Of a stretch of 50,737 bases of DNA, positions 26,869 through 34,704 are shown one piece after another (position 1 is the stretch's first letter; each line of letters opens with the position of its first letter). Origin of the DNA: an uncultured Butyrivibrio sp. (GTDB lineage Bacteria; Bacillota; Clostridia; Lachnospirales; Lachnospiraceae); NCBI GenBank assembly GCA_947168335.1, contig CAMVLM010000006.1:1-50737 (forward strand). The letters run 5' to 3'. Position numbers and translations under genes: made by a program. Under the pieces are notes generated by a model, which saw only the letters and a program-made list of their open reading frames with translations, was not told the DNA's origin and did not search any database.

Positions 26869-27702
26869 CTATTCTCCAAGAACTAAACGCCTAACCACTG
26901 CTCTCAAATACGGTATTCTCAAATAATACAGCATCTTATAAAAAATTAAATTCGGAACCTTAATATAATCATTTACCTGTCTGAAAAACCTATACATAAA
27001 AGGTTCCCTGGAAACTTTGGTCTTTATTTCAATCTTGCGATTAGACCTTGCAAATCCAACCGCATTATTACCATGGATTCTGTAATCAATAAGCGGTTTA
27101 TTCAAAAAATACACCCTGCCCATAATAGAAGCAATCAGGATTATCTGAAGATCATGTATAACCTCTGAATTATGAACCTTAAGGAAAATATCTTTAACTT
27201 CACGTCTAAAGCAGTAAGTACATCCCTGGGCAATATTTCCAAAGGACAGCCTCAAAGTAGTTATTCTCGAAACATCCTTCTTTACTGACTTGATAAAGGG
27301 ATCCATCTGAAAATCATTTCGATCCTCAATAATTTTTCCATCCTGATCTATGAGGTTAAAATTAGAACATACCGCAAGAGCATTCTCTTTGTCCAGAAGT
27401 TTCAAACATTCCTCAACCTTAGTAAACGACCATCTGTCATCCTGATCTGCCAGAAAAATAACGTCACCGCAGGTTTTTGATATGGCATTTCTAAAATTCT
27501 CAATATACCCTGAATTAGAATTATTCTTAAAAAGCTTAACTCTCTTATCATCAATAGCTTCTACTATCTCACAGGTTCTGTCTGTTGAACCATCATCACT
27601 TATGATTAGCTCATCAACAGGCATCGACTGATTTAATATTGATTTTATCTGCTCTTCAATATATTTTTCGCCATTATATGTGGCCATAGCGACAGAAATC
27701 AT
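26869..27702 (-). CDS. Glycosyltransferase family 2
   Basis: 277 residues with the GT-A features VAMATYNGEKYIEEQI, IISDDGSTDRTCEIV, FLADQDDRW (metal-binding DxD) and a later His in DYRIHGNNAVGF. This is typical of rhamnosyl- or galactosyl-type GT2 enzymes of exopolysaccharide clusters, but the donor is unknown. It overlaps the preceding gene by four bases (ATGA), indicating translational coupling. Confidence 0.92.
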   Translation of the reverse strand: MISVAMATYNGEKYIEEQIKSILNQSMPVDELIISDDGSTDRTCEIVEAIDDKRVKLFKNNSNSGYIENFRNAISKTCGDVIFLADQDDRWSFTKVEECLKLLDKENALAVCSNFNLIDQDGKIIEDRNDFQMDPFIKSVKKDVSRITTLRLSFGNIAQGCTYCFRREVKDIFLKVHNSEVIHDLQIILIASIMGRVYFLNKPLIDYRIHGNNAVGFARSNRKIEIKTKVSREPFMYRFFRQVNDYIKVPNLIFYKMLYYLRIPYLRAVVRRLVLGE

Positions 27703-28601
27703 TTTTTGTATTCCTTAGTTAAATATTCCAAAAGCATTTCTCTGGCAATAACATGGTGATTTAACATGAAGTTCAAACGATCCATATTGTTTTTATTTGC
27801 ATTGGTAAAGGATGCTGCCTCTTCATGACGTATGGCTATATCAGGCGAATACACCATCTTATAGTTTTTCTCTTTACATCTGTAAAACAGGAACACCTCT
27901 TCTTCATACAAAAATGGCTCCGGATCAAACGCCTTTTCTTCCTTTTGGATGAAATTCTTGGAAAAAATCAGGCATGCTCCCTGAAGCCCGACATCTTCAT
28001 ATTCCTTTTTATAATCCATGTTATCCTTGCCTCGCAGCGCAGTATATACATAGCGAATCAGGCTTACGTTTGAACACAGCATGTTCTTAAACGCATGAAT
28101 GGCAAGTCTGCGATTAAATTTCTTTGGATTATCTCTGTAAAAACGATATTCTGAAAGTTCCCTTTCAAGCTCATCGGCCGTAATCCCATTTTTAAACAGA
28201 GGACTCTGATGGTCATTATGTCTTGGAACGTAAATATCAGGGCCCAATACAAAGAACCCCGTTCTTTCATATATTTGGGCAATATTCTGTTCAAAATCAT
28301 CCTGCCAGAAAACAACGTCATTGTTAGTAACAATGATAAAATCCGGATTGTACTTTTCTCTGGCAAGCTTGTATCCGGCATTATTTCCTTTGGAAAAGCC
28401 TACATTCTCTTCCAGAATTAAAACTTCACACTGAGGTTCATCCTTATATAGCTTCTCAAGATCCTGACCACTACCATCGTTTGACCCATTGTCTACAACA
28501 ATAAACCTGCTGTCTTTTGAAGCCTTTTCCAAAAGAGAATCAACACACTTGCGAGTGTCCGTCTCGTTTTTGTAGTGCAGAATAACATAACAATAATTCA
28601 T
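27699..28601 (-). CDS. Glycosyltransferase family 2 (rhamnosyltransferase-like)
   Basis: 300 residues. CYVILHYKNETDTRKCVDSL, VVDNGSNDGSG, NVGFSKGNNAGYKLA and FIIVTNNDVVFW give a GT-A fold with a TNND metal site as in WbbL-like enzymes. The late motif PFLYEEEVFLFYRCKEKNYK matches the catalytic Asp/Glu region. Donor unknown, though WbbL-like proteins often use dTDP-rhamnose. RBS TAAGG precedes the ATG; the next gene overlaps by four bases. Confidence 0.92.
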   Translation of the reverse strand: MNYCYVILHYKNETDTRKCVDSLLEKASKDSRFIVVDNGSNDGSGQDLEKLYKDEPQCEVLILEENVGFSKGNNAGYKLAREKYNPDFIIVTNNDVVFWQDDFEQNIAQIYERTGFFVLGPDIYVPRHNDHQSPLFKNGITADELERELSEYRFYRDNPKKFNRRLAIHAFKNMLCSNVSLIRYVYTALRGKDNMDYKKEYEDVGLQGACLIFSKNFIQKEEKAFDPEPFLYEEEVFLFYRCKEKNYKMVYSPDIAIRHEEAASFTNANKNNMDRLNFMLNHHVIAREMLLEYLTKEYKK

Positions 28602-28611
28602 TCTATTAACC

Positions 28612-29988
28612 TTACTTTAAACGTTCTTTTATCTTGTTTAACGTTCCCTTTACTCCGTTCCTGCCTATATACTTTGAAACTCTTCCTGCCATGCTTGGAA
28701 CAAACGCAATGTTGCTATATATGTTACCCAAAATGCCAATTTTCTTTTTGTATTCTGACTCAGTAACTATTTTGTCTTCATCGATACCAAGCTTCATAAT
28801 TTTCTTCTTTGTTTCTCTGGCATCAACAGTATTTGGAATAACTACATACTCATGGGGTATGAACTTTGCATATTCATCCGTAACTATCAGCCTGTAATTG
28901 GCTTTTAGAAAACGAATTTCCTTGCAATCTGTAAGAAGTGCTCTGACGTTATATTTTTCAGTCAAAACTGTCAATCGGTTGGACGGATCGGGAAAAACAC
29001 ACTCCTCTCCCCTGATTCCATCAAGCCATAATATAATCGGCTTCAAAAAAGGTTTCTCTTTTGCTTTTCTCGCCTCATTATATGCTCGAATCGCCATCTC
29101 TCTTCCGGTGTACATAACACGATGTGCCAGATCTTCACGTGCAAGATCCTCATATACAACATCTATCTTATTGTCACCACAATAAGATAGATTCAAAGGA
29201 TCATGAATTATGTCCCTGTCATAACCACCATAAGAAGCTTCTTCTGCGGCTTCCCACATATCCTTGCCACTTTCTATAACTGCCATCTGATTAGTTCTCT
29301 GGGCAGTTTCAAAATTGTTTTCCATTGTAGCAATATCTCTAATGGTATAGCAGCTGGTCTTATATATAAGTTGTTGCTCACTGATAGCTCTGTAGTGAGC
29401 GAACATCAGATTATCCAAATGAACAATTTCAGCTCTGTCATTTCCGAAAACCGTATGATGTCCCATAGATAGAGTAAGGTTCATTCGTTTATAGTATTTT
29501 GCAGGGATAACTGTCTTGGTCACCGGAGTTCCATCAGAATAATTCCAGGCAGGTCTTTTAAGGCAATACTGCATTCTTTTTGGTATGAACAGCTCGTTTT
29601 TATCATCCTTGTCTGTCATTACATACCATTTCCAGTTAACATAATATATTTTGTTAAGATCAAGACCCTCAATCAGTTCTCTGGGATTTTTGTCACCTGT
29701 CAAAAACTCATCTGCATCCAGTGGCAAAATCACATCGGCATTTTTTTCATTTATTATTTTATCCAGATACTTATTGTCTAATCTGAACTGGTTATAAGCT
29801 TCCAGCGATTCATCATAAACTGTAATCTTATAACCTTCATCTACAAGCTTCCTAATAATACCAATAGTTCCATCGGTACAGCCATTATCTATGATTACCA
29901 TCTCATCAACAAAACAGTAATTATAACGAATAAATGACTCTATTATTTCGCTTTCATTATTAACCATTGTAAATGAAACTATTTTCAT
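28612..29988 (-). CDS. Glycosyltransferase family 2 with extended C-terminal domain
   Basis: 458 residues. The N-terminal GT-A domain shows SFTMVNNESEIIESFIRYN, VIIDNGCTDGTIGIIR and LPLDADEFL (metal site). This is the pattern of GT2 enzymes related to Pfam Glyco_tranf_2_4. The core continues to ~residue 230 with aromatic and His-rich motifs (LSMGHHTVFG, AHYRAISEQQ). The remaining ~200 residues, including IILWLDGIRGEECVFPDPSN, are not recognised and may bind the acceptor or another subunit. RBS GGGGAT precedes the ATG. Part of the polymer operon. Confidence 0.85.
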   Translation of the reverse strand: MKIVSFTMVNNESEIIESFIRYNYCFVDEMVIIDNGCTDGTIGIIRKLVDEGYKITVYDESLEAYNQFRLDNKYLDKIINEKNADVILPLDADEFLTGDKNPRELIEGLDLNKIYYVNWKWYVMTDKDDKNELFIPKRMQYCLKRPAWNYSDGTPVTKTVIPAKYYKRMNLTLSMGHHTVFGNDRAEIVHLDNLMFAHYRAISEQQLIYKTSCYTIRDIATMENNFETAQRTNQMAVIESGKDMWEAAEEASYGGYDRDIIHDPLNLSYCGDNKIDVVYEDLAREDLAHRVMYTGREMAIRAYNEARKAKEKPFLKPIILWLDGIRGEECVFPDPSNRLTVLTEKYNVRALLTDCKEIRFLKANYRLIVTDEYAKFIPHEYVVIPNTVDARETKKKIMKLGIDEDKIVTESEYKKKIGILGNIYSNIAFVPSMAGRVSKYIGRNGVKGTLNKIKERLK

Positions 29989-30012
29989 TACTAATCCCCG
30001 TAGCCCAAGTTC

Positions 30013-30654
30013 TTATCTACTCTTAATATCCTTATTTCTCTTATCAATCACAACACTTCCAGGAGCTACATCTTTGGAAATAAGCGCTCCTGCAGCAATA
30101 ACAGACCCCTTACCAATCCTGACTCCGTCAAGTATAGTTACATTACTTCCTATCCAGCAATCTTCCTCAACTACTATTCCCTGCTGTTTAACTCCCTGAC
30201 TTTTAATAGTGCTGTCCGTTCCTGAAAATACATGATTCTCCGCAAATAAACTGCATTTGGGTCCAAACATTACATTAGAGCCTATCTCTATTTTCCCAGA
30301 GCATCCAACATATCCGTAAGGACCTATGGAACTATTATCTCCCATTACGAGACCCTTCCCCAGATCCCCGCCATAGTAGCTTGACGGCCTTATCATAACG
30401 CCGCGACTAATTGTCACGTTATCTCCAAATATCAGTCCTTCTGAGCAAAGTCCATGTATCTCTGAATAGTCCTCAAATTTGACATTTTTACCGCATCTGA
30501 TATGACTACCATGGGAAATCTGAACCGATCTTCCTATAAGCAAAAGACCTCTGGTTTTCCCAAGAAAAAGTCCTCTGACTAATCCTCTTAGAACTTTAAT
30601 CCCAGCATTTTTATATATTATTATTTTATCAGCAAAACCTATGTCCTTTAACAT
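30013..30654 (-). CDS. Left-handed beta-helix (hexapeptide repeat) acyltransferase
   Basis: 213 residues made largely of hexapeptide turns (IRCGKNVKFEDY, LIFGDNVTISRGVMIRP, IEIGSNVMFGPKCSLF, CWIGSNVTILDGVRIGKGSV, IAAGALISKDV), the WbbJ/NodL/maltose acetyltransferase pattern. His in AENHVF is a likely catalytic base. It acetylates a hydroxyl or amino group of a sugar using acetyl-CoA in the cytosol. It starts eight bases after a GT4 gene; the ribosome site is weak, suggesting coupling. This is a third, different class of acyltransferase in the locus. Confidence 0.92.
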   Translation of the reverse strand: MLKDIGFADKIIIYKNAGIKVLRGLVRGLFLGKTRGLLLIGRSVQISHGSHIRCGKNVKFEDYSEIHGLCSEGLIFGDNVTISRGVMIRPSSYYGGDLGKGLVMGDNSSIGPYGYVGCSGKIEIGSNVMFGPKCSLFAENHVFSGTDSTIKSQGVKQQGIVVEEDCWIGSNVTILDGVRIGKGSVIAAGALISKDVAPGSVVIDKRNKDIKSR

Positions 30655-30661
30655 ACCGTTC

Positions 30662-31819
30662 TTATTTCACCAATTTACGATACTCATTTGAATAGTTCTC
30701 TATATATGCTTCTATTGAGAAGTTATCTACAAGTCTGGTTCTTGAATTACGTCCCATTTCTTCTCTTCTATTATCGTCTTCCAGCAGCTGCATAATCTTG
30801 TCTGCAAGGTCCTCAGGGTTACGTACCTCTGCAAGTAATCCGTTATATCCGTCCTTGACCATCTCACAGACTCCGCCATGCTTATATCCTATAACCGGTT
30901 TACCGGTAGCCATTGACTCAAGCACAACTGTCGGAAGCGGGTCAGGATTTGTACTAGGAAGAACAAAGATGTCGTATAACTTGTAAATACCCTCGCTATC
31001 AGTACGATAGCCCTTGTTGATAATTCTATCCTTGTACGGAGACTCATTTATAGCATCAGCTAACTCTTTTTCTCTCCATTCCTCTCCTTCGAACGCAGCA
31101 CCGACAAAAACTGTATAAACGTCAGGATATTTAGCCATTATGATATTAGCTGCTTTCAGGAAATCCCCCTGGCCCTTCCAGCTGTTAACTCGACCCATCA
31201 TACCCACAATTCTGGCATTCTCCGGAATATTCCATTCTTTTTTCAGATACTCGCAGTCGCTGTTGGGACTAAATCTCTCAGCATCAACGCCATTATAAAT
31301 AACCTTTATGTCCTCATCCTTAAATTCCCCGGATTCCATTAAGTGATCTTTTACAGCCTGAGAATCTGTAATAGTAATACTGGAATACTTGGAAATCCAT
31401 TTAGACGTCATCTTAAACATAATCTGAGGTCTTACGATTATCTCATGAATACTCCAAAGCTGCGGTATTTTAAGCTTTCTGCTGACAAAGCATCCTTCCA
31501 GGGTAGCTGCTGTATTTGTATGAACTATATCAATCTTTCTCTCTCTGGCTATTTTGGTAATCATTCTGGAATACTTTAAAAGCCCGAAAAAATAGGAGAT
31601 TATTCCGGAAGGATTAAAATATTTTCTTCTCATAATCGGGTAGGGAATTACTTCGACACTTATTCCTTCTTTTTTCATAGCATCGACCAATACCCCATCA
31701 CACGGAAGGATAACATGGGCATTGAATTCATTCTTATCAAGACGCTTAATAAGGTCCAACATAACCTTGTCTGCGCCATACATTTCCGCTCCCGCATGTA
31801 AAAACAAAATATTAGTCAT
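30662..31819 (-). CDS. Glycosyltransferase family 4
   Basis: 385 residues, classic GT4. N-terminus ILFLHAGAEMYGADKVMLDL, central VHTNTAAT, IYNGVDAERF and GRVNSWKGQGDFLKA, and donor-binding PDPLPTVVLESMATGKPVIG with the E-x7-E motif. It retains the anomeric configuration and uses a nucleotide sugar. The ATG at 31819 gives the family's normal start. A TTG 27 bases earlier would overlap the epimerase gene; a GAAGGAGA sequence lies about 13 bases before the ATG. Confidence 0.93.
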   Translation of the reverse strand: MTNILFLHAGAEMYGADKVMLDLIKRLDKNEFNAHVILPCDGVLVDAMKKEGISVEVIPYPIMRRKYFNPSGIISYFFGLLKYSRMITKIARERKIDIVHTNTAATLEGCFVSRKLKIPQLWSIHEIIVRPQIMFKMTSKWISKYSSITITDSQAVKDHLMESGEFKDEDIKVIYNGVDAERFSPNSDCEYLKKEWNIPENARIVGMMGRVNSWKGQGDFLKAANIIMAKYPDVYTVFVGAAFEGEEWREKELADAINESPYKDRIINKGYRTDSEGIYKLYDIFVLPSTNPDPLPTVVLESMATGKPVIGYKHGGVCEMVKDGYNGLLAEVRNPEDLADKIMQLLEDDNRREEMGRNSRTRLVDNFSIEAYIENYSNEYRKLVK

Positions 31820-31838
31820 TTCTTTCTTATTATCTCCT

Positions 31839-32786
31839 TCAATCAATCCCGTATTCCTTTTTCATGAACTCGGCAGTCCTTCTGATTCCGTCCTCAAGTG
31901 AAATAGGATTAAGTTTCCCATAATATTTTTCATATCTGCTTATATCCAGGTAATTGACAGGAACATCAACACTTCTTCCCGGCAGATAAGATATATTTAG
32001 CTTCACATTAAGAGTTTTTTCTATTTTTTCCAAAAGCTCTTTAATGCTTGTTCCATAGCCACATCCCATATTGAATGTTTTATGCTTATTCTCTGTTTCT
32101 GCGATGGTTATTATGGCATTTATAGCATCATCAATATATATGAAATCACGTATAACAGAACCATCCCCGTAAACTGTAATCTCCTCACCCTTAAGAGCTT
32201 TATAGGTAAAGGTAGTTACCGCACCAAGAACCCCATTAGGTCTCTGATACGGTCCGTAGGGGTTAGCAAGGCGAATAACCCTGTAATCTATGCCAAACAG
32301 ATAATTGTACAGATACAGCAGTTTCTCTATAGTGACTTTCTGAATTCCATAGGATGATATAGGATTAGTAGCTGTATTCTCCTTTAAAGGGCAGTTAGCT
32401 TCCTTACCGTATACCGTTCCACCGGATGAAATAAATACAACCTTTTGAACTTTTTCTTTAACACATGATTCCAAAAGCTTGGATGTCATGATCACATTGG
32501 CATTAAGTTCTTCGGAAATATGCTGATTTGAAGTTGTAGGAACTGTAGTACTTACCAAATGGTAGATCACATCCTGTCCCTTGACCAGCTCATCAAAGCT
32601 CTCAAAATCGCCAAAGTCTGCCTCGTAAAAAGAGACATTTGCTAAATTCAATGACTTCAACGTTTCAAAATAAGTCATATCACTATCAACTAACGACAGC
32701 TCTATATCAGGTTCCAGCGACAGTCTTTTGGCAAGGTTTGTTCCTATAAAACCTGCAGCCCCCAAAATCATTATTTTTCTTTTCAT
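31839..32786 (-). CDS. NAD-dependent nucleotide-sugar epimerase/dehydratase (UDP-glucose 4-epimerase-like)
   Basis: 315 residues of the extended short-chain dehydrogenase family: ILGAAGFIGTNLAKRL (GxxGxxG), FISSGGTVYGK (catalytic Ser), SYGIQKVTIEKLL (YxxxK), RLANPYGPYQRPNGVLGAV, and YIDDAINAI. It resembles GalE-type 4-epimerases but could be a 4-ketoreductase acting on the Gmd product. The ATG at 32786 is preceded by TTAGGAAA. The gene follows the membrane-anchored glycosyltransferase by 24 bases. Confidence 0.88.
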   Translation of the reverse strand: MKRKIMILGAAGFIGTNLAKRLSLEPDIELSLVDSDMTYFETLKSLNLANVSFYEADFGDFESFDELVKGQDVIYHLVSTTVPTTSNQHISEELNANVIMTSKLLESCVKEKVQKVVFISSGGTVYGKEANCPLKENTATNPISSYGIQKVTIEKLLYLYNYLFGIDYRVIRLANPYGPYQRPNGVLGAVTTFTYKALKGEEITVYGDGSVIRDFIYIDDAINAIITIAETENKHKTFNMGCGYGTSIKELLEKIEKTLNVKLNISYLPGRSVDVPVNYLDISRYEKYYGKLNPISLEDGIRRTAEFMKKEYGID

Positions 32787-32810
32787 ATTTTTTCCTAAGT
32801 TCCACAACTC

Positions 32811-34493
32811 TTACAGGAATATCTTTTTGTATTTATCGCAGATATATTCCCAGCTATACTCATCTCTGATTCTCTGCTTGGCCTTATCGCCCATCTCGAG
32901 AATATGTTCACGGTCCATCTTATCTGCTCTGTCAATGAGACTTGCAAGATTACCCTCTTCCTTTGTCCAGTATAATGCGGCATCTTCAGCAACTTCTCTG
33001 TTAAAGCCAACATCAAGTAAAAGGTTGAGATTCGTTGTTCCCAATGACTCAAGAAGTGACGGATTTGTTCCTCCAACCTCATGTCCATGGAAATAACCAT
33101 ATGCGTTCTCTCGTATCTTTCCAAGAAGTTCCGTATCATAAACCGAACCAACGAATTTGATTCTCTTGTCATTCTTGTACTGATACTTCTGCTGCAGTTC
33201 AGCTGCATACTTCGGATTATCGGTTGTGATTATCGCAAAATCTTTTTCTGTATTACTCAGCATAAATTCACGGATCATAATGTCAAAATTATTCTCCGGA
33301 ACGAATCTGCCTACACTGATGTAGTATTTTCCATCCTTCAGATTATGGTTCTCAAGCCAGCTTGTGTACTTCTTGTCATCATCAGCCAGCTTTGAAGGAT
33401 TGATGTTTGATCCATAGGCAATAAATGTTGTCTTGGGATTGTAGTAATTATATTCTTCTCTGATATACTCCTCGATATTCTTACTATCGCAGACAACAAG
33501 ATCAGCATGTTTTACAGCATGCTTCTCAGAAAGCTTCCAGTACTTCCTTACTATAGGATGCCATTTACGTCTCCAGTCCTCATGACCGTCGGGATTCTGC
33601 ATCACAAGACCTTCAGCTTCGTGGATTCTTCTTACAAATTTTCTTTCAAAAGGTCCTATTCTTGAAGCGAGTATATATACGATAGGATGTGAAATATGAT
33701 TCTTCTCAATGTGGTCACAGGCCCACTCAAGAGCTCTGAGATCATAGTAGATCGCCTGCGCCGCACCTATCTTTTCAGGAATCGGAATCTTATAGCAATG
33801 AGCATTACAATAAGTAAACTCTTCATCATTGATTGTTATAGCGCCGGGAAGCTTATCGGTATCCATAAAGCCACTTCCGTTAGCCTTACAGGACACATGG
33901 TATTTAAGCTTGGGATTATTTGCGTGGTGCTGCAAAAGGTTCATTACAAACGACTCGTATCCGCCATACTGTCCGATGGACTTGGAACCAATCAGATAAA
34001 CATGCTGCACGGAAGGCTTGTTAAGTCCCTCAACCTCTGTAGTATCAACAGGTGCATTTTTTATCTTTTCCTTATATTCCCTTATCTTACGTATGCAATA
34101 ATTGTGGTAAAGGACTCTGACAAGACTGCAGAGAATAACATTTCCGACAAAAAACATTCCCAAAAACAGTCTGGAAACAATTTCAGCTCTATGAAATGCA
34201 AAGAAAAATACAATGTAGGCAGCCATGAACACTATCTGCTGTTCAATGGTAGTAATTATCAGTTCTCTATACGACTGTTTTTCCACCAATGGCATTCTTC
34301 TTATCAGAAAGACAAAAACATATAAAAGAAGTGCAAATGCAAAGAATGTTACATATAAGGTGATGATATCCACCATGTTGAAATACTTGATCATTATTTT
34401 GAAACGCAAACCAAGCGCTGTGACAAATGAAAGAACAATTGCCACCATATCCATAGCCATAACTATGTTTCGTTTACTTCTATACTGATTCAT
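32811..34493 (-). CDS. DUF1972 glycosyltransferase (Cps2T/RgpA-like) fused to an N-terminal multi-helix membrane domain
   Basis: 560 residues in two parts. The first ~150 have four to five hydrophobic helices (MVAIVLSFVTALGLRF, ITLYVTFFAFALLLYVFVFL, IVFMAAYIVFFFAF, LFLGMFFVGNVILCSLVRV) and a polybasic end (RKIREYKEKIK). They look like the membrane head of WbaP/EpsL-type polyprenyl-phosphate sugar transferases. From ~170 a soluble GT-B enzyme follows: YLIGSKSIGQYGGYESFV (DUF1972), SVGRFVPENNFDIMI, and a donor site with GTNPSLLESL. Soluble relatives transfer rhamnose as the second sugar. First gene of the long operon; RBS weak (CAGGAAAA). Membrane tethering next to a lipid-linked acceptor is the obvious idea, but it is inference. 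Confidence 0.85.
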   Translation of the reverse strand: MNQYRSKRNIVMAMDMVAIVLSFVTALGLRFKIMIKYFNMVDIITLYVTFFAFALLLYVFVFLIRRMPLVEKQSYRELIITTIEQQIVFMAAYIVFFFAFHRAEIVSRLFLGMFFVGNVILCSLVRVLYHNYCIRKIREYKEKIKNAPVDTTEVEGLNKPSVQHVYLIGSKSIGQYGGYESFVMNLLQHHANNPKLKYHVSCKANGSGFMDTDKLPGAITINDEEFTYCNAHCYKIPIPEKIGAAQAIYYDLRALEWACDHIEKNHISHPIVYILASRIGPFERKFVRRIHEAEGLVMQNPDGHEDWRRKWHPIVRKYWKLSEKHAVKHADLVVCDSKNIEEYIREEYNYYNPKTTFIAYGSNINPSKLADDDKKYTSWLENHNLKDGKYYISVGRFVPENNFDIMIREFMLSNTEKDFAIITTDNPKYAAELQQKYQYKNDKRIKFVGSVYDTELLGKIRENAYGYFHGHEVGGTNPSLLESLGTTNLNLLLDVGFNREVAEDAALYWTKEEGNLASLIDRADKMDREHILEMGDKAKQRIRDEYSWEYICDKYKKIFL

Positions 34494-34704
34494 TTTCCTG
34501 ATCCCTTACTAAATTCAATCTATATTAACGCACAGAAAAGAGTTCATAATTGAACTCTTCTACTAATTTATAATGTAAAAATCACCATAGCTTTCAAAAT
34601 AATACAACAAATTCTATATAAATGAAATAGAAAAACAAATGATATATTCACCCCTATGGATCATTTTCTTATGCTAATTTCATAATTAATTTGTTTATTA
34701 ACTT
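34494..34704. other. Intergenic region ahead of the polysaccharide operon
   Basis: This 211-base A/T-rich gap holds a perfect nine-pair hairpin AAGAGTTCA/TGAACTCTT (34538-34559), followed by TTTTCT on the minus strand. It also holds a candidate minus-strand promoter TTGAAA - 18 - TTATAA (34568-34597) immediately upstream of the hairpin. The hairpin may terminate the upstream membrane-protein gene, or sit at the 5' end of the operon transcript. No coding sequence is visible. Confidence 0.5.
34538..34559 (-). terminator. Hairpin with T-run between the Wzy-like gene and the polysaccharide operon
   Basis: Nine perfect base pairs with a four-base loop and a short T-run on the minus strand, 146 bases after the stop at 34705 and 44 bases before the ATG at 34493. 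Confidence 0.6.

Noticed and set aside
33696..34325. Plus-strand 209-residue frame opposite the DUF1972 glycosyltransferase
   Set aside because: It is an antisense shadow of a strongly coding frame; no start context.
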